A stretch of 14,192 bases of DNA from Candidatus Heimdallarchaeota archaeon LC_2 (lineage in GTDB: Archaea > Asgardarchaeota > Heimdallarchaeia > Heimdallarchaeales > Kariarchaeaceae): NCBI GenBank assembly GCA_001940725.1, contig MDVR01000157.1, positions 1-14,192 of the forward strand. Direction: 5' to 3'. Of this stretch, positions 1 through 7,280 are shown one piece after another. Position numbers and translations under genes: made by a program. The notes below the pieces were generated by a model. It searched no databases. It saw only the letters and a list, made by a program, of their open reading frames with translations, and was not told the origin of the DNA. How positions within the stretch are numbered: position 1 is the stretch's first letter; each line of letters opens with the position of its first letter.

Positions 1-1
1 C

Positions 2-187
2 ATCAATTCTATCTCTACAGATGCTGTAATCAAATGGAATATATCAGATAATGTCGGTACGGTTTTGGCTGAGGGTGAGATAAACATCAACGAGCAACTC
101 TATATGCATCAACAGGGTAGTTTGATGATAGTAATTGGCTCATTGCAATCAGATGATCTGAATAACATTAATAGATCCTACCTTTGA
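2..187 (+). pseudogene. Broken copy of surface-protein N-terminal domain (5' cut by window edge)
   Basis: The reading frame from base 2 encodes the same INSIST...SDDLNN segment as the start of the surface protein, then ends at TGA 185-187 after the repeat junction (residues NINRSYL). It is the first visible copy of the 232-base unit and continues left of the window. No promoter or start can be seen. It is best read as a gene fragment made by the out-of-frame tandem repeat and is unlikely to be a working gene. Confidence 0.5.
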
Positions 188-206
188 GTTTGATTTAAGC
201 TCATCA

Positions 207-419
207 ATGACTCTGAGGGCCATCAGAATTCCCATCAATTCTATCTCTACAGATGCTGTAATCAAATGGAATATATCAGATAATGTCGGTACGGTTTTGG
301 CTGAGGGTGAGATAAACATCAACGAGCAACTCTATATGCATCAACAGGGTAGTTTGATGATAGTAATTGGCTCATTGCAATCAGATGATCTGAATAACAT
401 TAATAGATCCTACCTTTGA
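207..419 (+). pseudogene. Repeat-derived 70-residue fragment of surface-protein domain
   Basis: This 70-residue frame begins at an internal ATG (MTLRAIRIP) and is identical to the frame at 439-651. It matches the first 64 residues of the frame at 671 except for His to Gln at residue 45. It ends at a TGA created by the repeat junction, where the frame shifts. There is no TATA element specific to this ATG and no signal peptide. The protein is a half beta-sandwich with no visible function of its own. It is a truncated duplicate of the downstream gene; a gene finder may still call it as a small hypothetical CDS. Confidence 0.5.
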
Positions 420-438
420 GTTTGATTTAAGCTCATCA

Positions 439-651
439 ATGACTCTGAGGGCCATCAGAATTCCCATCAATTCTATCTCTACAGATGCTGTAATCAAATG
501 GAATATATCAGATAATGTCGGTACGGTTTTGGCTGAGGGTGAGATAAACATCAACGAGCAACTCTATATGCATCAACAGGGTAGTTTGATGATAGTAATT
601 GGCTCATTGCAATCAGATGATCTGAATAACATTAATAGATCCTACCTTTGA
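439..651 (+). pseudogene. Second repeat-derived 70-residue fragment of surface-protein domain
   Basis: This is an exact copy of the 207-419 fragment, 232 bases downstream and in a different frame (439 mod 3 = 1, 207 mod 3 = 0). It ends at the same junction TGA. It separates the preceding copy from the intact surface-protein frame, so the three copies cannot be read as one polypeptide without three frameshifts. It is interpreted as a non-functional duplicate. Confidence 0.5.
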
Positions 652-670
652 GTTTGATTTAAGCTCATCA

Positions 671-3600
671 ATGACTCTGAGGGCCATCAGAATTCCCATC
701 AATTCTATCTCTACAGATGCTGTAATCAAATGGAATATATCAGATAATGTCGGTACGGTTTTGGCTGAGGGTGAGATAAACATCAACGAGCAACTCTATA
801 TGCAACAACAGGGTAGTTTAATGATAGTTATCGGCTCATTACAATCAGATGATTTAAACAATGATAATAAATATGCTAGTGGAATTTTCTTGACAACTGG
901 CAGGTATAAGATAACATTATCTCAATCTCTTGTTCTTGACTTTGAGAGTAAGGCCAGTAATACCTATCAGGGTGTTTATTCATATGAAAATGATATTCTT
1001 CAGAACACCTATCCCCAATTATATTTGATGGGTGGATCTCACAGAGAGAGGAGTGCAACAGTCAATGGAGCTGCTAGTTCAACATTTACTGTATCAACTG
1101 GAACTTCCTATGTTCTTGCCTACTATGGTGACGGAGCGTTGAGTTTCTCACCATCTCATGAATTGAAGAGAATTGATGTGTCAACAAATTCACCCCTGAC
1201 TGTATCAATGATTGATTATCAGGGTAGTCCGGGGTCCTCCATTTCTATTAATGCTAATATTAAGGATGGAGCAACGCCGGTTTTGGGTGCGACAGTTGAT
1301 TTCTCAATTATGTTGAATGATATATTGACACCTATTGGCTCAGCAACTACTAATAGTGGAGGGAATGCAATTATATTCTATTTGGCAGACCTCGATCCTG
1401 GGAATTATTCAATTTATGCTGAGGCCACTTATCAAACTCAATATGGTATTATAAATTCTGAACTCAGTTTATCCCAACCTAGTGCCAACTGGTCAAACTT
1501 GAATGCTGATGCCGAATTCGGATCGACAGGATTTGGGATAACATCTGTTACTATAAGTGGAACACTAAAAACACAAGGGGGAAATCCAATAGTAGATACA
1601 CCTGTAGAGATCCGGGGAGATAATTCCTTATTTTCCACAGTTTTAAGTGATAGCAGTGGAGATTTTTCATACACCTATCAGGTAAATTTTGTGGTGGGAA
1701 CTTATACTGACTATTATTCAATCAATATTACAGATGGTTTCTGGAATGCTGCTCCTGAAAGTATTGATCTCATTATCTCAAGAGGACAATTATTCATCAA
1801 TACCGATGATGTCAGTAGTGAATTCATTGATCAGCCCACACATATTACTGGAGCTATTACCAATACTCCCGGAGAAGACGTAATTAGTACTATCAATCTT
1901 GATAGGGAAACAACTCCTGGTGTATGGACTGTAATTGAGACCGTATTTTCAGATAATTTTGATTTCACCCTTCAAACTCAATCTGCAGGCTCCTACAATT
2001 ACAGAGTTAGAGTTGATGAAACTGCACAGTGGATAAGTGTGCTTCAACCTGTTTCGGTCAATATTGGAGCCTCCAATGCAGCTATCTCCAGAGGGGGACT
2101 ACTTACAACTTTTGATATTCGATACCATCAAAATTACGATTTGTCTGTCTATGTATTGAAGGATGATTTGTCAGCAATTGAGAATGCTGATATGAAAATA
2201 ACTGTTTGGGATCCGGTTGTCGGTGCGAATGTAGAGATTGCCAACGGATTGACAGATGGTAGTGGTCTGGTTATATTATATTGGATACCAGAAGATTCTT
2301 ATCTATCTCTTCCAGGTCTTAGTATTCCCCTAACATATACCGCAACCCATAATGATTTTGTCATAACTCAATTACAGGTATTCTTCACCATAGTTTCAAA
2401 TGATGTGAGTCTATCCTTGGTGGATAATACTTGGACCTATGATACCAATAACATTATTGAATTTGATACTGTTGATGAATTTGGATATGTGGTAAATCAG
2501 GGAACACAATTTGATATCACAATTGAGGGTACGAGTTATACAATGACAATTGATGCTTTGGGACATGGTACAGTCACCCACCGATTTGCTAATGTCGGTT
2601 CAGCATCTATGAGTATTACAACCACCATCACAAATCCCTTCCCCTACAATGATTATTCTGACACACTATTGTATTCCATAAACAAGGGAGATTATATAAT
2701 TACAGGTTCAGATGAATTTGCAGCTCGTGGAGAGAATTATCAATTTTCATCTACTATTACTGATCATAATGGTATTCAACTATCCAATCCTGTCGTAATT
2801 AATCTTTGGTTATTTGATGTTACTTGGATTAATCTGGCACAGATTTCCACTATTAATGATGCTGTTATCCATGCTGATATTGTACTTAATGAGGGAGTGT
2901 ACACAATTGAGTGGAGAGTAGATGGTAATAATTTGTACAATGGTGCTTCTCTGGCTTATTTATTGACTGTTGATAAATCTATTACTAAAATAACATTTAC
3001 TCAGGTACCCACTTCATATAATTTCAATGATGATAATGTTAATAGGGAGGTAAGCTTATTGCTGCAAGTCCCAATACTTGATGAGGTACTACCAAATCAG
3101 TTTATCTCAATCGATTTTTCCTCTGTCGATGATAGTTATTCTTGGTTTTTGCAAACAGATGTAGCAGGAATTATCAAGTTTACACTACCACAACAGCCTA
3201 TTACTGGTAGTTATACTCTGACTGTTACATTTATTGAAAATATCGATTATCTGTCAACAAATTCAATTACTAGTATTGATGTTTTTGGAGTTGATACAAT
3301 TCTCTCATGGAAAATGCTTCCCAAAGACGGATTTTATGCAGTGGATCAACTATTCAGTGTCCATGCTGAGGATACACTTGGTAATTATCTGATTGGATTC
3401 AGCATTGATCTAATCATAGGTCCCGATACTTTCTCTGTTCTAACCAATAGTACAGGAGATGCTACCTTCAATATCAATATGATTTATGAGGGAACTGTGG
3501 ATCTTAATGTGGTTTTACAGGCAAAAGATGGCTGGAATAGTCAATCTATTGACATCACAATACAGATGGAGAAAAAACAACTAGCAATAACTTCAGAGAT

Positions 3601-6600
3601 TAATTCAATCATGTACTCTCCCACCAATGATAATCAAAATCTCGATTTTGTTATTCTTGTTAATTCTTATAATGATCCCTTTTTGGTTAATATCAAACTG
3701 GAACTTTACTGGTTGAATCCAACCTCGGGACAATTCGAATTTGTAGATATATACTATACAGATAATAGCGGATATCTGTATGTCACTCTTTCCTTCCCCA
3801 CAATAGATGCATCCCAATCCTATGTATTCAACTGGTTGGCTTCCGATGCTGATTTTATCTCTTATCAACTGGATCAATTCTATTCTGTCACCCCCATGTC
3901 TTTGGATGTAACCATATCCTATGGTTCGGGTAATTACTTGGAGTCAACACCTATTGATTTCACAATCAGAGACAGTGATGGTTTACTGATTAGTGATTTA
4001 GATGTGTATATGAGTTATACTGAAACTATTATACTCTGGTCAGAATCTGACACAACATCATTCGGTACTTCAATTATCAATTTCTATGCTCCTTCTGTTG
4101 GGGATCTATCTGTGTATTACAGAATATCCGATATTAATGGGAACTATTTATTGGTTGATGAAAATATCCTCATTACCATCAATCCTACAATGATTATATT
4201 GAACTACTCCCTCGATGATGATCAGGGGGTGGTAACTCTTTTGGTTGATGTTAGAAATCCAGCAAACGAGGTAATTACTGAAGGAATGGTTGTTATTGAG
4301 AGTTGGCAAGGTAGTTGGGTAACAGAAAAGACGCTTTCTCTTTCACAAACCAACTCTTACATACTTAATCTCTATTCCGATTCAATGCAATTTCGTCTCA
4401 CATATGTGGCCAATTCTCATTACAGTAATTCAGAATTAGTCTTTGATCTGTATAGACAAGATTTGACAGTATTGATTAGTCCGTTTGAAATGGAGGTGAG
4501 CAATGATCTACAAATCAATATAGAATTGCAGGGAAATTCATCCCTTAATGGATATCTGGTGGAAATTCATATTTACGACGAAATAACCGGTCAATGGACC
4601 AATGATCGAAATCTGTATACCTCAGATGGTTTTATTAATGAAACAATTCCTGTCAACTTGGATATTGGAGCTTATCAAATTAGAATAATGATAGCAGAAC
4701 AGGGTTGGTATCGATTGTACAATCAAGTATTTAATCTTGATATCACTTTGAATCATTTCTTATTTGTGATTGATAATGATTTATTCAGAAGTGGAGTAAA
4801 TAATTATATTGGTGTAAGTATCAATTCATCAACCCCAAATGCTGTTAATAATGTACAACTGGACCTCTTTATTCAAGTGGATAATGTTAGGACCCACATT
4901 GGAACGGTCTTTACAGATAATTTCGGTAATGCAACCTTTATTTTCAATATTATCCAGCCATATGGAGAATATTCATTTACAATAGTTAGTACTCAGACAT
5001 TACAGATAAAATTATCAAGTATTGATTTCCAAGGTATAATTGGATATAATGTTAATGCGGATTTCATAATCACTGATGAGATTGATTATAATCGGGGGGG
5101 TACAATTTCCGTCCTATTAACAGACCATGTAAATCAATTATTAATCAATTCCCAAGTGGATGTTTTCTATTCTCTATTTGACCCTGTCTCCCAATCTTAT
5201 TTGGAGCAGCAATTCATCACAACAATATATTCTAACAGTTCCGGATTTATCTTGATAGATATTCCTGCTATTATTTTAATGAGTGATAATATCAGAATTT
5301 CAATATCACTTAGCGATCAGTTGATTATTGGTAATTCAATGTTCAGTCATGATTTGACGATATCAAAATCAACTCCATTCATTTCCTATCAGATCGATGA
5401 TTTTGGGGTTAGTCAATATGCCAAAATTAGAGTAATAGTGGTCAATATCAATAATAATTCTCTCGGTGGGGATATTACTTGGAAATTGAATAGTGGGTCT
5501 CAAGAGACAATAATAGATGGCTCTGGGAATTTAGAGATGGTTGATGGGATTTATCAATTCTCCTTTGATATCCCTGCGGTTTATATTGGAGAATATCTAA
5601 TCGTTTTGGATTTCCATGATACAAATACACTTCAGAAATATCTCGATACCTCAACAATATTTTATTTTGGCTGGGCTAAGGCCGATACTACGGCGGAATT
5701 TATGACCCCAAATATCGTTTACCAGTCTGCATATAACATCTCATTTGTGGTTTCAGATCAACTATATCTACAGCCCTTATTAGGAATTGAGATTAGCATA
5801 ACTATTGATACAAAATCCTACTACGGGTTTACTGACAGCTCTGGTATGGTTATATTGCAACTAGATATAATACCGGGTGTATACAATATTAATTTAGCAA
5901 TTGATTCATCGTATTTAATCAATGGTTTTGATTTCACGTATGAATTGGAAATATTGAGAGGTAATGCAGAATTAACACTTCATTCCCCTGGAAACTACTC
6001 TCAAATTGCGTCTTCTGTTAGCATGAATTTATTCGATTCTATTAGTTATGATGATTTTAGTGAGAATTACAATGTAACCATCTTCAGGGATAATTTATTA
6101 CTAACTGACATTGCTTGGGACTTCTCGCATGGATCAATAATAATATATCCAACCAATGGTATTCCCCACTTATATCCAGGACCATACCATATTGAACTGT
6201 TGAGGTATCATCCATACTATACTAATTCGACTACTTCTCAAGATTTTATTATCTCTCCAATGTATGTTGAATTCAATTATAAGATTGAAAATATCAATGG
6301 CACTGAGTACCTTCTGATATCTTATCCAGATAATACGGTATTAGAGATTGAATTCACAACAAGACTCAGCAACACGGATCTTTCAGATGAGGTGTATTAT
6401 TTCAATACTGATCTAATTATGATACCTTGGGATAAGGGAGCTATTATCATTCTTATTGAGGGAACTGGTTATATTGGGGGACGGGCAACAGGTACACATG
6501 ATATATCTACAACTGTCAGTAATTCCACATCATCCATTACTAATTCAACAGGAAACTATGATGATACCAATTTTGGATCATTCATGAGTATCAAATCGGC

Positions 6601-6679
6601 TCAAATAATAGGTGGAATTGTGCTTTTCTCAAGCATAGCAATTCCCTCCGCTCGACAATACTTCAAGAGCAGGAAATGA
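671..6679 (+). CDS. Giant Ig-like/beta-sandwich surface protein with C-terminal membrane anchor (N-terminus probably incomplete)
   Basis: A single 2002-residue frame. Residues 1-150 look like a jelly-roll or carbohydrate-binding-type beta-sandwich. The rest is a string of Ig-like units, recognisable by a recurring turn T-D/N-x-x-G followed by a beta strand. Examples lie near residues 227 (TNSGG), 326 (SDSSG), 529 (TDGSG), 830 (TDVAG), 925 (TNSTG), 1031 (TDNSG), 1416 (TDNFG), 1520 (SNSSG) and 1721 (TDSSG). Many N-x-S/T sequons suggest a glycosylated exterior. A Ser/Thr/Asn-rich stalk (about 1940-1970) precedes a hydrophobic helix (about 1975-1992) and a basic tail (KSRK), the layout of a C-terminally anchored archaeal cell-surface or adhesin-like protein. 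No catalytic motif is seen. The ATG at 671 is doubtful: there is no signal peptide, and the frame is open back to 626, adding DPTFEFDLSSS, which fits the same domain. The true start was probably lost through the upstream repeat. The specific ligand is unknown. Confidence 0.85.
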   Translation: MTLRAIRIPINSISTDAVIKWNISDNVGTVLAEGEININEQLYMQQQGSLMIVIGSLQSDDLNNDNKYASGIFLTTGRYKITLSQSLVLDFESKASNTYQGVYSYENDILQNTYPQLYLMGGSHRERSATVNGAASSTFTVSTGTSYVLAYYGDGALSFSPSHELKRIDVSTNSPLTVSMIDYQGSPGSSISINANIKDGATPVLGATVDFSIMLNDILTPIGSATTNSGGNAIIFYLADLDPGNYSIYAEATYQTQYGIINSELSLSQPSANWSNLNADAEFGSTGFGITSVTISGTLKTQGGNPIVDTPVEIRGDNSLFSTVLSDSSGDFSYTYQVNFVVGTYTDYYSINITDGFWNAAPESIDLIISRGQLFINTDDVSSEFIDQPTHITGAITNTPGEDVISTINLDRETTPGVWTVIETVFSDNFDFTLQTQSAGSYNYRVRVDETAQWISVLQPVSVNIGASNAAISRGGLLTTFDIRYHQNYDLSVYVLKDDLSAIENADMKITVWDPVVGANVEIANGLTDGSGLVILYWIPEDSYLSLPGLSIPLTYTATHNDFVITQLQVFFTIVSNDVSLSLVDNTWTYDTNNIIEFDTVDEFGYVVNQGTQFDITIEGTSYTMTIDALGHGTVTHRFANVGSASMSITTTITNPFPYNDYSDTLLYSINKGDYIITGSDEFAARGENYQFSSTITDHNGIQLSNPVVINLWLFDVTWINLAQISTINDAVIHADIVLNEGVYTIEWRVDGNNLYNGASLAYLLTVDKSITKITFTQVPTSYNFNDDNVNREVSLLLQVPILDEVLPNQFISIDFSSVDDSYSWFLQTDVAGIIKFTLPQQPITGSYTLTVTFIENIDYLSTNSITSIDVFGVDTILSWKMLPKDGFYAVDQLFSVHAEDTLGNYLIGFSIDLIIGPDTFSVLTNSTGDATFNINMIYEGTVDLNVVLQAKDGWNSQSIDITIQMEKKQLAITSEINSIMYSPTNDNQNLDFVILVNSYNDPFLVNIKLELYWLNPTSGQFEFVDIYYTDNSGYLYVTLSFPTIDASQSYVFNWLASDADFISYQLDQFYSVTPMSLDVTISYGSGNYLESTPIDFTIRDSDGLLISDLDVYMSYTETIILWSESDTTSFGTSIINFYAPSVGDLSVYYRISDINGNYLLVDENILITINPTMIILNYSLDDDQGVVTLLVDVRNPANEVITEGMVVIESWQGSWVTEKTLSLSQTNSYILNLYSDSMQFRLTYVANSHYSNSELVFDLYRQDLTVLISPFEMEVSNDLQINIELQGNSSLNGYLVEIHIYDEITGQWTNDRNLYTSDGFINETIPVNLDIGAYQIRIMIAEQGWYRLYNQVFNLDITLNHFLFVIDNDLFRSGVNNYIGVSINSSTPNAVNNVQLDLFIQVDNVRTHIGTVFTDNFGNATFIFNIIQPYGEYSFTIVSTQTLQIKLSSIDFQGIIGYNVNADFIITDEIDYNRGGTISVLLTDHVNQLLINSQVDVFYSLFDPVSQSYLEQQFITTIYSNSSGFILIDIPAIILMSDNIRISISLSDQLIIGNSMFSHDLTISKSTPFISYQIDDFGVSQYAKIRVIVVNINNNSLGGDITWKLNSGSQETIIDGSGNLEMVDGIYQFSFDIPAVYIGEYLIVLDFHDTNTLQKYLDTSTIFYFGWAKADTTAEFMTPNIVYQSAYNISFVVSDQLYLQPLLGIEISITIDTKSYYGFTDSSGMVILQLDIIPGVYNINLAIDSSYLINGFDFTYELEILRGNAELTLHSPGNYSQIASSVSMNLFDSISYDDFSENYNVTIFRDNLLLTDIAWDFSHGSIIIYPTNGIPHLYPGPYHIELLRYHPYYTNSTTSQDFIISPMYVEFNYKIENINGTEYLLISYPDNTVLEIEFTTRLSNTDLSDEVYYFNTDLIMIPWDKGAIIILIEGTGYIGGRATGTHDISTTVSNSTSSITNSTGNYDDTNFGSFMSIKSAQIIGGIVLFSSIAIPSARQYFKSRK

Positions 6680-6690
6680 ATCTATGATTT

Positions 6691-6702
6691 TCGATCGATC
6701 GA
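6691..6702. repeat. 12-base palindrome TCGATCGATCGA after the surface-protein gene
   Basis: A perfect 12-base palindrome lies 12 bases after the surface-protein stop codon. A shorter version, TCGATCGA, recurs at 6877-6884 between the TATA element and the ATG of the next gene. It could be a protein-binding site, a methylation target (GATC core) or chance. No function can be assigned from the sequence. Confidence 0.4.
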
Positions 6703-6865
6703 GGAACTCGTATTTCAATTCTTGAGAGCCTTGGTTGTTAAAATATTTGCAAAAAGAATAATAGGGAAATCTGGAATTTTCAAAACTGAACTATACTGGA
6801 ACGCAGTGTTGTTAAGTTCAATCGATGACCGATTACAAATTATTATTCGGGACATCCTTAAGTAA

Positions 6866-6873
6866 CATATAAT
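6866..6873 (+). promoter_or_regulatory. TATA element of the zinc-ribbon gene
   Basis: CATATAAT, preceded by a purine-rich AGTAA that could act as a BRE, starts 28 bases before the ATG at 6894. Archaeal TATA boxes sit about 25 bases before the transcription start, so the transcript would begin at or next to the ATG (leaderless). A TCGATCGA palindrome at 6877-6884 lies directly between this box and the start, where a bound repressor would block initiation; that is inference. Confidence 0.55.
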
Positions 6874-6893
6874 AAATCGATCGACGATCTCAA

Positions 6894-7148
6894 ATGCCAA
6901 ATACTCTCCGAATATTTTCTATAATTTTAGTACTTGGTGTTCTTTCTATAGGGATTCGTTATATTTGGTTACTTGTAAATAACCAGTTATACGATGACAA
7001 TCTAAAGTCGCCTAAGAAGTCGATGAAATCCCCAAGTATAAAAATAATAAAAACAGAGATTGTAAACGCAATATCATGTTCGAGCTGTGGAACATTGAAT
7101 AAAAAAGAAAGTCTCTTCTGTATAGAATGCGGTGTATCCTTCAATTAA
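6894..7148 (+). CDS. Small membrane-anchored zinc-ribbon protein
   Basis: An 84-residue protein. Residues about 6-28 form one hydrophobic membrane segment (ILVLGVLSIGIRYIWLLV), followed by a Lys/Ser-rich linker (about 38-56). The C-terminal zinc ribbon has cysteines in the pattern C-x2-C-x10-C-x2-C (CSSCG ... CIECG). This layout is common for archaeal small proteins that hold a zinc ribbon at the membrane; the partner and role are unknown. The start is supported by a TATA element 28 bases upstream, giving a leaderless message, with no ribosome-binding site needed. It has its own promoter and is separated from the surface-protein gene by 214 bases, so it is probably a single-gene unit. The N-terminal segment has only one Arg and looks like a signal anchor, so the ribbon side cannot be assigned with certainty. 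Confidence 0.72.
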   Translation: MPNTLRIFSIILVLGVLSIGIRYIWLLVNNQLYDDNLKSPKKSMKSPSIKIIKTEIVNAISCSSCGTLNKKESLFCIECGVSFN

Positions 7149-7152
7149 TCGA

Positions 7153-7166
7153 TCTATCAAGATAGA
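7153..7166. terminator. Short inverted repeat after the zinc-ribbon gene
   Basis: TCTATCAAGATAGA is a perfect inverted repeat starting 5 bases after the zinc-ribbon stop codon. The loop is too tight for the full stem, so at most four or five pairs would form. No clear T-run follows. It might help end the zinc-ribbon transcript, but this is weak evidence. Confidence 0.2.
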
Positions 7167-7245
7167 GATGACGTAACTCTTTCAAGGGTAAAGTTCAATC
7201 TTTAAATCAGGAAAATATAATTCGAATAGATGAATATTTGTTTAC

Positions 7246-7253
7246 TTATATAA
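7246..7253 (+). promoter_or_regulatory. TATA element of the 1442-residue gene
   Basis: TTATATAA starts 35 bases before the ATG at 7281. The predicted transcription start about 25 bases downstream falls within about ten bases of the ATG, so the message has almost no leader. The same octamer at the same distance precedes the 603-residue gene at 11662. A GCCAC motif (7259-7263) between box and start has a counterpart GCCAAC (11639-11644) there. Confidence 0.72.
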
Positions 7254-7280
7254 AATTCGCCACATTTGATTTACATACCA

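Larger units (their letters stand above)
1..804. repeat. 232-base perfect tandem repeat, about 3.5 copies
   Basis: The sequence repeats with a period of 232 bases: equivalent points are 1, 233, 465 and 697, and 207, 439 and 671. I see no mismatch from base 1 to base 804, where the last copy diverges at CATCAACAG versus CAACAACAG. The unit encodes part of the N-terminal beta-sandwich domain of the large surface protein that follows. Because 232 is 77 codons plus one base, every copy shifts the reading frame, so the array cannot encode a repeated protein. The array starts at or before the window edge. It may be a real recent tandem duplication, or an artefact at a contig end; sequence alone does not decide. 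Confidence 0.93.

Noticed and set aside
1..804. CRISPR array or Borg-type in-frame tandem repeats
   Set aside because: The units are contiguous with no spacers, and the 232-base period is long and breaks the reading frame, whereas Borg-type repeats in genes have short units that keep the frame.
3605..3877. 90-residue reverse-strand frame inside the surface-protein gene
   Set aside because: It is antisense to continuous beta-sandwich coding sequence, with no promoter or domain.
7266..7280. Upstream TTG start for the 1442-residue protein
   Set aside because: The predicted transcription start, about 25 bases after the TATA element at 7246-7253, lies at or after this TTG. The ATG at 7281 is the better start.
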